Source: CAVPOO01 sp963707015 (GTDB taxonomy: Bacteria; Pseudomonadota; Gammaproteobacteria; Thiohalobacterales; Thiohalobacteraceae). From it: a stretch of DNA of 64,000 bases. Both the position numbers and the translations under genes were made by a program. Position 1 is the stretch's first letter, and each line of letters opens with the position of its first letter. Positions 1 to 8,239 of this stretch are shown piece by piece. Location of the stretch: the NCBI GenBank assembly GCA_963707015.1, contig CAVPOO010000014.1, forward strand, positions 62,001 through 126,000, read 5' to 3'. The notes under the pieces were generated by a model. That model searched no databases. It saw nothing but the letters and a program-made list of their open reading frames with translations, and had not been told where the DNA came from.

Positions 1-144
1 GCCGCGCCTAACACCCTCGTGTTCATGCTCGCGATCGTGAGTTTCTTCATTCCGATTATGATCTTTTACAACGCGTACCAGTATGCGGTATTCAGTGGAA
101 AGCTGGACGAATATGCGGGCTCCGGTGAAAACCAGAGTCATTGA
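1..144 (+). CDS. cydB: Cytochrome bd ubiquinol oxidase subunit II (CydB/CioB), C-terminal fragment
   Basis: The window opens inside this gene; only the last 47 residues and the stop are present. The fragment has the pattern of the CydB C-terminus: NTLVFML leading into a final hydrophobic helix with FIPIMIFYNAYQY, then a short charged tail (VFSGKLDE). CydB is the integral membrane subunit that pairs with CydA in the quinol-oxidising, oxygen-reducing bd-type terminal oxidase. With so little sequence, canonical CydB cannot be separated from the cyanide-insensitive CioB form. It converges on glgP with about 180 bp between the stop codons. Confidence 0.7.
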   Translation, partial: AAPNTLVFMLAIVSFFIPIMIFYNAYQYAVFSGKLDEYAGSGENQSH

Positions 145-303
145 GTCTGGCGTGCCCATTACTGCGGTAGCGAAAGGTTCGCTGACTCGCGGAATTTTAT
201 GCGCTGTTTGGATGTTGCGGTGAGCGGCAAGTGAAACCCGCCGCGCCGGCACGGCATCGCGCGGCCTGCGTTCCTCACCAGGCTCGCATGAGGTTGTCTG
301 TGG

Positions 304-320
304 CGGCGCCTGTAGCGCCG
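304..320 (-). terminator. Possible hairpin just after the glgP stop
   Basis: A perfect 6-bp GC stem (CGGCGC/GCGCCG, 5-nt loop) lies immediately beyond the glgP stop codon in the convergent gap. There is no clear T-run, so intrinsic terminator function is only possible. Confidence 0.3.
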
Positions 321-321
321 G

Positions 322-2853
322 TTATTGCAGGCTCTGCAGGAACCCGAGTCCGTCGGTTCCGTGCAGTTGCACGGGTACCGGTGAGATCTTCCATATGTCG
401 TCACAGTATTCCCGAATCGACCGATCGGACGAGAACCACCCCATGCGGGCCGTGTTGAGAATGGACATCCGCGTCCATTTCTCTTCATCCCGAAACGCCT
501 TTGAAACCTCTTGCTGACAGGCGAAATACGACGCGCAGTCTGCAGACGCGAAGAACGGATCGTGGTGAAGCAAAGAATCCAACAGTGGCTGGAACAGTCC
601 CGAATCCCCCCGTGAAAACAGTCCGCTGCGGATAAGTCGGATCACTTCCTCCAGTTCGGGATTGTTTTCGACAAAGCTCATCGGGCCTGGGCCGCCCCTG
701 GCCAGTATCTCAATCTGTTCCGTTGTGCAGCCAAAGAGAAAGAAGTTTTCCGCACCCACCGCTTCCCTGATCTCGATGTTGGCCCCGTCGAGTGTGCCGA
801 TCGTCAACGCGCCATTCATCGAAAGTTTCATATTTCCGGTTCCGGATGCCTCTTTGCCGGCTGTGGATATCTGCTCGGACAAATCGGCGGCCGGATAGAT
901 TCGCTGCCCATTACTGACGTTGAAGTTGGGCAGGAAAATCACCTTCAAGCGTCCGCGCACCGCGCGGTCCCGGTTGATGATGTCTGACACACCGGTAATC
1001 AGCTGAATGATCAGCTTTGCCATGCGGTAGCCGGGTGCGGCCTTGCCGGAAAATATGAACGTGCGCGGGAGGATTTCCGCATTGGGATCCTGCTTGATGC
1101 GGTTGTACAGCGCGATAATGTGCAGCACGCTCAGATGTTGGCGCTTGTATTCATGGATACGTTTCACCTGCACATCGAAGAGCGAGTCGGGATCAGCCGC
1201 AATGCCCGTTTCCTGTCTCAGATAGTGCGCAAGCGTGCGTTTATTGTGATGCTTGATATCCCGCCACTGCGCACGGAATTCTGCATCTTCGGCCAGCGGT
1301 TCCAGTTCGCGCAGGGTTTCGAGTCTCTTCACCCACTGCTCGCCCAGCGTGTGGTTCAGCAGTGCCGCCAGTCGCGGATTGCTGAGCACGATCCAGCGGC
1401 GCGGGGTTACACCGTTGGTCTTGTTGCTGAAGCGGGTTGGCGAAAACGCATAGAAATCTTTCAACACGTTGCGCTTGAGCAGTTCCGTATGCAATTCAGC
1501 GACACCATTGACCGCATGGCTGCCGACACAGGCCAGGTGTGCCATACGCACGGTGCGTTCGCCGTCTTCTCCGATGATCGACATGCGTGCGATGTGATCG
1601 GTATCACCCAGGCACCAGATGCGAACCTTGTCGAGAAAACGCTCATTAATCTGGTAAATGATCTCCAGGTGGCGTGGCAGCAGGCGCTCGAACAGTGGCA
1701 GTGGCCAGCACTCCAGGGCCTCCGGCAGCAGGGTGTGATTGGTGTAGGCAAGCGTGCGCTCGGTGATTTCCCAGGCAACTTCCCAATTCATACCGTGCTC
1801 GTCGACCAGCAGACGCATCAGTTCCGGCACCGCGATCGCCGGGTGGGTGTCGTTGAGTTGAACGGCAAACTTCTTGTGGAATTCGTCCAGCGGCAACCGT
1901 TGCCGAAACAGTATGCGGATCATGTCCTGCAGGGCACAGGAGACGAAGAAGAACTGCTGTTCGAGCCGTAACTGCTTGCCCTGTGCCGGTTCATCGTTGG
2001 GATAGAGCACCTTGGTCAGGTTTTCGGAAACGACCTTCCTTTCCACGGCGCGGTAGTAGTCACCCGCGTTGAACGCTGCAAAGTCGAAGGATTCCGACGC
2101 CTCGGCGCGCCACAACCGGAGCGTATTGGCCGTATTGCAACGGTAGCCGAGAACGGGGGTATCGTAGGGCACGCCCATGACAACTTTGTCGGGGATCCAG
2201 CGAACCCGAGGCCTGCCTCGCTCGTCGACGAACTCCTCGGTGTGGCCGCCGAATTTGACTTCAACCGTCCATTCCGGCCTGGGGATTTCCCAGGGATTGC
2301 CGTAGCGCAGCCACTTGTCTGTGAGCTCGACCTGGCGACCGTCGCGCAGCCCCTGCTGAAATATACCGAACTCATAGCGAATCCCGTAGCCCAGTGTGGG
2401 GATCTGCAGTGTCGCCAGAGAATCGAGATAACAGGCGGCGAGCCGGCCGAGACCACCGTTGCCCAGACCGGGTTCTTCTTCCTGCGCGAGCATCAGATCC
2501 AGATCCAGCCCGAGCTCTTTCATCGCGTCTCGGGTTGTATCGAGGATATCGAGATTAACCAGGTTGTTGCCGAGATGCGGCCCCATAAGAAACTCGGCCG
2601 AAAGATAAGCCACGGTTCGCGCGCCCTGCCTGGTATAGGTCGCCGCGGTACTGACCCAGCGATGAAGCAGTCGATCCCGGACGAGGTAGGCCAATGCGAG
2701 ATAGTAGTCCTGCAGTGTTGCGATCGGCGGAAATTTTCCCTGCAGAAAGAACAGATGGTCGAGAAACGCCCGCTTGATGGACGTCTTGTCCAGACCCGTA
2801 CGATTGCTTTCACCTGCCAGCGCGGGTGGAGTTGGCTTTAGCTGTGCATTCAC
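322..2853 (-). CDS. glgP: Glycogen/starch/alpha-glucan phosphorylase (GT35)
   Basis: An 843-residue protein of normal family length. It releases glucose-1-phosphate from alpha-1,4-glucans in the cytoplasm. The pyridoxal-phosphate signature EASGTGNMK is present at about residues 668-676, with its lysine at about 676; upstream are other family hallmarks such as AEFLMG near residue 85 and NGGLGRLAACYLDS near 130. The start is GTG with a strong GAGGAG ribosome site 8 nt upstream. The last roughly 20 residues extend past the usual DIW end. No other glycogen gene is in the window, so it appears to stand alone. Confidence 0.96.
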   Translation of the reverse strand: MNAQLKPTPPALAGESNRTGLDKTSIKRAFLDHLFFLQGKFPPIATLQDYYLALAYLVRDRLLHRWVSTAATYTRQGARTVAYLSAEFLMGPHLGNNLVNLDILDTTRDAMKELGLDLDLMLAQEEEPGLGNGGLGRLAACYLDSLATLQIPTLGYGIRYEFGIFQQGLRDGRQVELTDKWLRYGNPWEIPRPEWTVEVKFGGHTEEFVDERGRPRVRWIPDKVVMGVPYDTPVLGYRCNTANTLRLWRAEASESFDFAAFNAGDYYRAVERKVVSENLTKVLYPNDEPAQGKQLRLEQQFFFVSCALQDMIRILFRQRLPLDEFHKKFAVQLNDTHPAIAVPELMRLLVDEHGMNWEVAWEITERTLAYTNHTLLPEALECWPLPLFERLLPRHLEIIYQINERFLDKVRIWCLGDTDHIARMSIIGEDGERTVRMAHLACVGSHAVNGVAELHTELLKRNVLKDFYAFSPTRFSNKTNGVTPRRWIVLSNPRLAALLNHTLGEQWVKRLETLRELEPLAEDAEFRAQWRDIKHHNKRTLAHYLRQETGIAADPDSLFDVQVKRIHEYKRQHLSVLHIIALYNRIKQDPNAEILPRTFIFSGKAAPGYRMAKLIIQLITGVSDIINRDRAVRGRLKVIFLPNFNVSNGQRIYPAADLSEQISTAGKEASGTGNMKLSMNGALTIGTLDGANIEIREAVGAENFFLFGCTTEQIEILARGGPGPMSFVENNPELEEVIRLIRSGLFSRGDSGLFQPLLDSLLHHDPFFASADCASYFACQQEVSKAFRDEEKWTRMSILNTARMGWFSSDRSIREYCDDIWKISPVPVQLHGTDGLGFLQSLQ

Positions 2854-3254
2854 AAGTTTCTCCTCGCGAAAATCTTGATCCGTGTCTTCACGCTACGCTC
2901 ATGCACTGCCACAGCGTCCGGATGCACCAAAGCAGGGCGGCCGCTGAGCGGACCCGACGCGTCTGCCCACCGGCCACTTGCCGAGCGGCTCCTCAAATGC
3001 CTGGGCAAGCCCCTGTTTTCACTCGAATCCAATCGCGAAACTGGCGACCGTCACAAGGCGGGCCAGACAGGACCCTCGGCTGGAACGCAGATCCGGGGAT
3101 TCAACCTGCAGGTTGCATGCCGCAGGTATCAGGACCAGGCAGCGGGTGGCCGCTGCAGTGGAAAGAGCGCTCGAGGGACATCAGCGCTGCGTGGCTTCGA
3201 CCCCCTGCGCCTGCCGGGGCAAGCGGCCTGAATGACGATCCGGCGAGGGCTTCT
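2854..3254. other. Intergenic gap, nothing recognised
   Basis: About 400 bp between the divergently oriented 5' side of glgP and the 3' end of the next leftward gene. Overlapping frames here have no coherent domain, signal peptide or ribosome site. It probably holds the glgP promoter, but I could not pick convincing -35/-10 boxes. Confidence 0.5.
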
Positions 3255-3701
3255 TCACCTGTAACGCAATGTTTGCGTAAAGGTGCCATCGTTGTTATTG
3301 ACAGACTCCATGTCCCCGCTGATGCCCGCATAGCGTCCTGTGCCACCCACTATACTGATGGCCGAGATCCCCGCGTCGAACTCGCGTCCGGCGACCTGGA
3401 TGCTGCCGTTTGCGAATGTCAGTGTCCATTGGCACTGGAAGCTGTGCGCAACACGGGTACGAATACACGTGCCACTGTTGTTGCCGATTTTTTGCATGTC
3501 TTCATTCAGTAATGGCTGATCGAATACCAGGATGTCTCCTTGCGAGTCACCGGCTTCACCGACGTCGATCAATTGGGCGGTGTCGACGCGGGCGTCTGCA
3601 ACCGTGACAAGTGTCTGTGTGGTTTCCTGGGAGCAGGCGGCTGCTCCCAGGATGATTGCTGTTAACAGGGCGTTCTTCAGGGAAAGGGCAGTCGTGTTCA
3701 T
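3255..3701 (-). CDS. Lipoprotein with allene-oxide-cyclase-like (dirigent-type) barrel
   Basis: A 148-residue exported protein. The N-terminus is a lipoprotein signal (hydrophobic LLTAIILGAAA followed by Cys). The second half has the pattern of the allene-oxide-cyclase-like/dirigent barrel families: a QCQWTLTFANGSI strand, then SIVGGTGRYAGISGDM, the signature glycine-rich turn, and a last strand TFTQTLRYR. Bacterial members are mostly of unknown function, and no substrate can be assigned. It is monocistronic, leftward, and separated from glgP by about 400 bp. Confidence 0.72.
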   Translation of the reverse strand: MNTTALSLKNALLTAIILGAAACSQETTQTLVTVADARVDTAQLIDVGEAGDSQGDILVFDQPLLNEDMQKIGNNSGTCIRTRVAHSFQCQWTLTFANGSIQVAGREFDAGISAISIVGGTGRYAGISGDMESVNNNDGTFTQTLRYR

Positions 3702-3859
3702 TGTTAGATGCTATCCAGCTCAACAGGCGTGAAATGATACAGGGTAATCATAACAACAGGTGACATCCATCGGCCGGCCCTCTGTCAAGGACGGAACGCA
3801 CCCCATCCCTGCGAAGGCCTCGAACTCTTGACGCAGATCAAACGGCGCGTATCGGAACC

Positions 3860-3888
3860 TTTCTGTTGGCGGGGCAGCACCCTATACT
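3860..3888 (+). promoter_or_regulatory. Possible sigma-70 promoter for the small W/Y/G-rich exported protein
   Basis: TATACT (3883-3888) is a good -10 box; TTTCTG (3860-3865) is a weak -35 match at 17-bp spacing. It sits about 55 bp before the next start codon. No TGTACA box is present. Confidence 0.35.
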
Positions 3889-3943
3889 CACAGGGTAAAA
3901 CTTGCTCTGAAGATGCAACGAATAGAGAAGCTGGAGGTGTGTT

Positions 3944-4267
3944 ATGCGTGCAACAAAGCGTAGATTGCTCGCGGTTACGATTGCAGCCGCTGCTCTGCTT
4001 ACGATGACATCTGCCAATGCCTGGTGGGGCCCCGGTGGTCCGGTTGCATGGGGCTGGGATCCCCACGAAGCTTATCTGGAGGAGTATGGGTTTTTCGATC
4101 CCTATGGGCCCAGCGCGACAGATATCGAGCGCATGTATCGAGACAACTGGTACGCCGCAAGGGGATATCCCGTTTATCGCGGTGTTGGGCCATACGGTCC
4201 CAGCGTCTCAGATATACGCAAGCAGTACATGCGCAAGCTAAGGCGGTCCTGGGGATACCCTTACTAG
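3944..4267 (+). CDS. Small exported Trp/Tyr/Gly/Pro-rich protein, sulfur-globule-protein-like
   Basis: A 107-residue protein with a clear signal peptide (RRLLAVTIAAAALLTMTSANA) followed by WWGPGGPVAWGW. The mature part is rich in aromatic residues, Gly and Pro and contains a visible internal duplication: DPYGPSATDIERMYRDNW is echoed by GPYGPSVSDIRKQYMRK, each followed by a G-Y-P-V/Y segment. This composition resembles the sulfur globule protein family of sulfur-oxidising Gammaproteobacteria, which coats intracellular or periplasmic sulfur. That assignment rests on composition only. A purine-rich GGAGG ribosome site lies just upstream, and a possible terminator follows. Confidence 0.7.
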   Translation: MRATKRRLLAVTIAAAALLTMTSANAWWGPGGPVAWGWDPHEAYLEEYGFFDPYGPSATDIERMYRDNWYAARGYPVYRGVGPYGPSVSDIRKQYMRKLRRSWGYPY

Positions 4268-4275
4268 GGCAGCCT

Positions 4276-4301
4276 AACGCCAATGAGGGTGGCCGTTTTT
4301 C
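4276..4301 (+). terminator. Probable intrinsic terminator after the small W/Y/G-rich protein
   Basis: AACG-CCA pairs with TGG-CGTT (one bulged C) around a 7-nt loop and is followed by a run of T, just after the stop codon. Confidence 0.45.
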
Positions 4302-4749
4302 TTTGCTTTCGAATGGCCGAAACTTGCGCTTTGATTAGTAAGTCGCTGATCTAACGAAGTCGCGTTTCAAAAATGGGCTTTAGACCGTTGCTGCCAGTGC
4401 CCGGCATAGCGCTGATGAGTGGGGCGTTGACTAACTTCAGATCGCAGGACGCGTCGAGAAATACGACACGAAGTCGGGGTACAGCACAGTCTTAACCAGG
4501 ACGCACACCGCTCTCAGAGGCTGCATGTTCTTTTTTATAAAAAAAGGACATACCTGCAGTATTCGACGAGTACTTATCTAACGACGCTTGAGAAGTTCCC
4601 GAATCCGCTCACATACGCGCCGTCCAGTGCCAGCAGGTGAAAATGGCGGGGTGAGGATCGGCACTGTCGAATCCGGCGACTGCAGTATCCCCGACAGCAA
4701 AGGCAAGGCCGCGGCAGCTCGCTGCCTTGGAAGACGCGTCCGGCTGAAC
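4302..4749. other. Intergenic gap, no gene seen
   Basis: About 450 bp without a supportable gene. The only marked feature is a 14-bp perfect AT palindrome (T6-AT-A6) at 4531-4544. Frames crossing the region have no start signal or domain. Confidence 0.5.
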
Positions 4750-4959
4750 TCAACCCTGGACGACTTTCACAATGAAGGCCACGAATGGCAGCGCCACACC
4801 AAATGCCAGGATGCCGTAGAACAGGATGGCTTCTACGTTACTCGAAAAGCGCTTCCAGCCGGAAGACGCCTCAGAAGCGGAGCCGGCCGTCGCGGCCGGT
4901 GCCAGGGCAATGGGTGAAGCGGAAACGACAGAGCCATCGGTTGACGCGTTGATGTGCAC
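4750..4959 (-). CDS. Small single-pass membrane protein, unknown
   Basis: A 69-residue protein starting at GTG with a GAGGTA ribosome site 8-9 nt upstream. The first half is a soluble Ser/Ala-rich segment. The second half is one hydrophobic helix (ILFYGILAFGVALPFVAFIV) ending in KVVQG. The ribosome site and the single clean helix argue that it is real. No family is recognised, and neighbours give no clue because the gene stands alone. Confidence 0.55.
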   Translation of the reverse strand: MHINASTDGSVVSASPIALAPAATAGSASEASSGWKRFSSNVEAILFYGILAFGVALPFVAFIVKVVQG

Positions 4960-5121
4960 GTTGAGATACCTCGATAACTGAAATGGTCACAGTGACCGCA
5001 CGCAATTCTGCGCGCAGTTGCCGCTCTTTAGCAATCTAAATCTATGCAATAAAAACAGGTTGTTATAGAGGCGCAGTCTGCGCGCGAAAAAAGGGGCACA
5101 TCAATTTTTTGTAGGGAGCAG

Positions 5122-5573
5122 TTAACCCGCATTTCTCACCGGGCGGCGATAGAGTCACATAATGCACTTAGGTAAGGAGCAGAGTGCAGATCAGGAAAAA
5201 GACAGTGTGTAATCAGGCAGTGCCTATCCCGGCCCTGGCTGGTTCTCGCGCGCCCGGCGCTCCGGCTCGCGGGCGCGCAAGCGTAGGTGCGGAGACGGGG
5301 CGCGGCGGCCGCATGGCGTGTGGCGCGCAGCCGGCGCGCTTACGGCCACTCCCGCGACTGGCCTTCGGCCCCGTGTCGCGGCCGCGACTTGCGTTTCACT
5401 CAAGGGGTGGCTACGGCTAACACTTTATCGCGCCCAGGGCTCGGCTGTACCAAGCCCGCTCCGCAGGCGAACGGTCCACTGGACCTTTCGCTTTCCTGGC
5501 TCCGCCCAGAGCGGCGTCCGGACACACGAGCCCTGCGCCAGCATCCGGGATCCCGGTGAGAAATGCGGGTTAA
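5122..5573. mobile_element. MITE-like element with 22-bp perfect terminal inverted repeats
   Basis: TTAACCCGCATTTCTCACC plus GGG at 5122-5143 is exactly repeated in inverse orientation at 5552-5573. The 452-bp unit is markedly GC-rich inside and has no convincing reading frame. No clear target-site duplication is visible beyond the ends. The design fits a non-autonomous transposable element; I cannot name the parent family. It lies about 200 bp upstream of the promoter for the ABC1 kinase operon. Confidence 0.65.
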
Positions 5574-5584
5574 TCGTGCTGACA

Positions 5585-5634
5585 CCGCAATTTACACAGG
5601 CCGCGTCACAAAGCGGTGCGCCTGTTAATTGCGG
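5585..5634. repeat. Long two-part hairpin beside the MITE-like element
   Basis: CCGCAATT pairs with AATTGCGG (8 bp); inside it, after a 3/1-nt internal loop, ACAGGC pairs with GCCTGT (6 bp) and a small CGC/GCG apical stem. It starts 12 bp beyond the right terminal repeat. The role is unknown; it could be part of a composite element or an RNA structure. Confidence 0.5.
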
Positions 5635-5775
5635 TTTGCGAACGGCTCGGTTGGCTCGGTGCAGTCTATCAGGAGTTGTACATACTCGAGACAAAATGGC
5701 CGCTGTGTGTTACTGGATTTCGAGCAACTTTGTAAAAACGTTTATAGATCAAAGAAGAAAAGTTACCATGTCACA

Positions 5776-5803
5776 TTGCAGAAATGTACAAAACATGTAC
5801 AAT
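5776..5803 (+). promoter_or_regulatory. Promoter and candidate LitR/CarH-type operator of the ABC1-DCC-SRPBCC operon
   Basis: TTGCAG (5776-5781) and TACAAT (5798-5803) are spaced by 16 bp, a plausible sigma-70 promoter. Two perfect TGTACA boxes at 5785-5790 and 5796-5801, exactly 11 bp apart, fill the spacer and overlap the -10 box. An extra single TTGTACA lies further upstream at 5676-5682. The same arrangement occurs near the MerR regulator at 35.3 kb. Confidence 0.6.
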
Positions 5804-5933
5804 ATCACCCAGCGACTAATAAGGCGCGCGGAAGCAGGGTGGCTCTCATCGTACGGCGCGAGCCAGCCGTGAGGCCCGCGACTGTACCCGTGCGAACCCG
5901 TCACCGCACGTGAACCCGAGAGGCACTCAACCC

Positions 5934-7250
5934 GTGGCAAGAGAACTCGACATCCCGGTTAGCCGAGCCAGCCGACTGCTGCATCTTGGCAGGCTGGCAG
6001 GTGGAATCGCCGGAGGCGCGATGGCGGAAGGGCTGCGCATGCTCGGATCGGGAAACCTGCCCACTGCGCCCGACCTGTTGCTGAACCCGGCCAATGCCAG
6101 GCGACTGGCCAGCCGTCTTTCCGAGATGCGTGGTGCTGCCATGAAGGTAGGACAGTTGCTGTCGATGGAAGGGGGAGACTTTCTCCCGCCGGAATTTACC
6201 GAAATCCTGGGACGTCTGCGCGACGATGCACACACGATGCCCATGCTGCAGGTTGCCGCGCAACTCGAGAGCGCCTGGGGTAAGGACTGGGTAAAGCGGT
6301 TCGATCGTTTTTTCTTCCAGCCGATTGCGGCGGCCTCCATAGGTCAGGTGCATAAAGCGACCAGCCACGATGGCCGGAATCTGGCGATCAAAATCCAGTA
6401 TCCCGGGGTCAGGGAAAGTATCGACAGCGATGTCGATAATGTGGCTGCCTTGCTCAAGTTTTTCCGCCTGATTCCGGAACCCGATGCGCTGGCCGTGGTG
6501 TTGCAGGACGCCAAGTTCCAGTTGCACGAAGAGGCGGATTACCTTGCCGAGGCACGCCACATCGAAGCCTACCGGACCCGAATAAACGGCTTGCCGGGAC
6601 TGCGCGTGCCGCGGGTAGACACCGAATTGACCACCGATACTGTTCTGGCGATGGAGTTTGTTTCCGGAGAGCCGATTGATGCGCTGGCGCGCAACGCTGT
6701 CGGCCTGCGCAATGCGGTCGCGACCCGCCTGGTGGAACTGTTTCTGAAAGAAGTCTTCGAATGGGGGCTGGTTCAGACTGACCCGAACTTTTCCAATTAC
6801 CTGTATCTGCCCGATTCCGGGGATGTCGGGTTGCTCGACTTCGGTGCCACCCGCCGTTATCCGCAGGACACAATCAAACTCTATCGCCGCCTGCTGGCGG
6901 CTGCGATTCGTGGCGAGCGGGACGCGCTGATGGCGTCGGCAGAAGCCGTCGGCTACGTTGGCCAGGGTGACCCTGAGCTGTACCGGTCGGCGGTCAGCGT
7001 GTTGATCAAGGCGGCAGCCGAACCGGCTCGGGCAATGGGGGGCTATGATTTCGGCAGAAGCAGTCTGGCCAGGCGCATGAGCGAACAGGTTGTCAGTCTG
7101 CGCGTCGAAAACCGGATGTGGCGCATGCCGCCTTCCGAAGTGCTGTTTCTGCATCGCAAGCTCGCCGGTATTTATCTGCTCTGCACACGTTTATCCGCGT
7201 CGGTGGATGTGCGCCGCCTGGTAGAGCCTTACGTCGCGCACGGGGCTTGA
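5934..7250 (+). CDS. ABC1/UbiB-family atypical kinase (AarF-like)
   Basis: A 438-residue protein of the ABC1/UbiB (ADCK) family, which are atypical kinase-fold ATPases linked to quinone and lipid biology at the membrane. Visible motifs are MKVGQLLSMEG (the family KxGQ motif), AAASIGQVHKA (the alanine-rich nucleotide loop) and LAIKIQYPGV with the conserved lysine; LLDFGATRRY supplies the DFG-like metal site. The GTG start at 5934 has GAGAGG about 10 nt upstream, better than an in-frame GTG at 5910. It is first in an operon with the DCC and SRPBCC genes, behind a promoter with paired TGTACA boxes. It is not beside ubiE/ubiJ, so canonical UbiB is less likely. Confidence 0.9.
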   Translation: MARELDIPVSRASRLLHLGRLAGGIAGGAMAEGLRMLGSGNLPTAPDLLLNPANARRLASRLSEMRGAAMKVGQLLSMEGGDFLPPEFTEILGRLRDDAHTMPMLQVAAQLESAWGKDWVKRFDRFFFQPIAAASIGQVHKATSHDGRNLAIKIQYPGVRESIDSDVDNVAALLKFFRLIPEPDALAVVLQDAKFQLHEEADYLAEARHIEAYRTRINGLPGLRVPRVDTELTTDTVLAMEFVSGEPIDALARNAVGLRNAVATRLVELFLKEVFEWGLVQTDPNFSNYLYLPDSGDVGLLDFGATRRYPQDTIKLYRRLLAAAIRGERDALMASAEAVGYVGQGDPELYRSAVSVLIKAAAEPARAMGGYDFGRSSLARRMSEQVVSLRVENRMWRMPPSEVLFLHRKLAGIYLLCTRLSASVDVRRLVEPYVAHGA

Positions 7251-7281
7251 CTCGATTTTCCTGCACCCTACGAGAAATCAC

Positions 7282-7707
7282 ATGATATCAGCACAAGCAA
7301 GTGACACGACTCCCGCTGCCATCGATGGATGCGCCAGACCCGTGGTTTTCTACGACGGTGGTTGCCCGGTGTGTCGGCGGGAGATTGAGCATTACCGGCG
7401 TATTGATCGAACACGCCGTCTTGGCTGGGTGGATATTACCCGGGAGCCCGTTCGACTGCGCAGTTATGGGCTGACGGTGGAGCAGGCCATGCGGCGGTTC
7501 CATGTCCTGGACGGGTATGGTCGCTGGCAGACGGGGGCGGCGGCATTTGTCGAAGTGTGGTCGCATCTGCCGTATTACCGCCGGCTCGCGTCGCTGGTAA
7601 GGGTGCTGCGCCTGGACAGACCGTTGGAGTTCGTATATCGCCGCTGGGCTGATTGGCGCCTGCAGCGCCGGTGCAGCAATGACCGTTGCGGGGTATCACA
7701 TGAATGA
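7282..7707 (+). CDS. DCC-family thiol-disulfide oxidoreductase (DUF393)
   Basis: A 141-residue protein with the diagnostic YDGGCPVCRREI at about residues 24-35, giving the family its thioredoxin-like CxxC centre (D-x-x-C-x-x-C). The remainder (WVDI, HVLDGYGRWQTGAAAFVEVW, WADWRLQRRC) follows the DCC pattern. The substrate is unknown. It lies 31 bp after the ABC1 kinase and overlaps the following SRPBCC start, so it is co-transcribed. DCC proteins often accompany photolyase or light-response genes, which fits the TGTACA promoter of this operon. Confidence 0.88.
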   Translation: MISAQASDTTPAAIDGCARPVVFYDGGCPVCRREIEHYRRIDRTRRLGWVDITREPVRLRSYGLTVEQAMRRFHVLDGYGRWQTGAAAFVEVWSHLPYYRRLASLVRVLRLDRPLEFVYRRWADWRLQRRCSNDRCGVSHE

Positions 7708-8239
7708 GCGACACAGTCTGCGCCACCACACGCTGGAGCGGCGGCAGACGGTACCCGCACGGCTCGAGCGGGTCTTCCGTTTCTTCGAGAATCCGGAAAA
7801 TCTGGCGCTCATCACTCCGCCGAGTTTGCGCTGCCGCCTGGTCATGCCGGGTCCGGTCACCATGCAGGAGGGACTACGAATCGACTACACCATTCGCGTT
7901 GGCGGTATGCCGGTGCGTTGGCGTTCTCTGATTTCGCTGTATGACCCGCCGGCTTGCTTTGTAGACGAGCAAGTCAAGGGCCCTTACGCCTACTGGCGGC
8001 ACATGCACCGCTTTGAATCCACGGCGCTCGGCACCGTGCTCACGGACGAGGTGGTTTATGCCTTGCCGGCAGCCATGCCGTCGCTCGTCGAAGGGATGGT
8101 GCATTCCCTCTACGTGCGACCGAACCTGGAACGTATTTTCGATTATCGGGCGAATTTCTATGCGGACTTCTTCGGCGGCCAACATAGCGAGTTGCAATCC
8201 GAGTCGGCTGCCCCTCGAGCGCCGACGCAGATGCGCTGA
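7700..8239 (+). CDS. SRPBCC-family ligand-binding protein
   Basis: A 179-residue protein starting at ATG 7700, inside the last codons of the DCC gene (8-bp overlap), implying translational coupling. It has the START/SRPBCC cyclase-dehydrase layout: RVFRFFENPENLALITPPSL near the N-terminus, a central WRSLISLYDPPACFVDEQ strand pair, GPYAYWRHMHRFE, and the final NLERIFDYR helix. The fold binds hydrophobic ligands; the ligand here is unknown. This DCC-SRPBCC pairing recurs in bacterial photoprotection clusters (established association, from memory). Confidence 0.85.
   Translation: MNERHSLRHHTLERRQTVPARLERVFRFFENPENLALITPPSLRCRLVMPGPVTMQEGLRIDYTIRVGGMPVRWRSLISLYDPPACFVDEQVKGPYAYWRHMHRFESTALGTVLTDEVVYALPAAMPSLVEGMVHSLYVRPNLERIFDYRANFYADFFGGQHSELQSESAAPRAPTQMR

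Noticed and set aside
1104..1109. TGTACA box inside glgP
   Set aside because: Inside a coding region, single, not near a promoter; others of this kind (for example about 34888 and 38330) are also in coding sequence and probably chance.
5585..5634. Integron attC site
   Set aside because: The fold is reminiscent, but no integrase or cassette array is present and the core-site sequences are not evident.
5184..5872. Several plus-strand frames across the GC-rich region
   Set aside because: They span the MITE-like element and its terminal repeats, have no ribosome sites and no conserved domain.
5901..7154. 417-codon minus-strand frame
   Set aside because: Mirror of the ABC1 kinase gene, which has clear family motifs.
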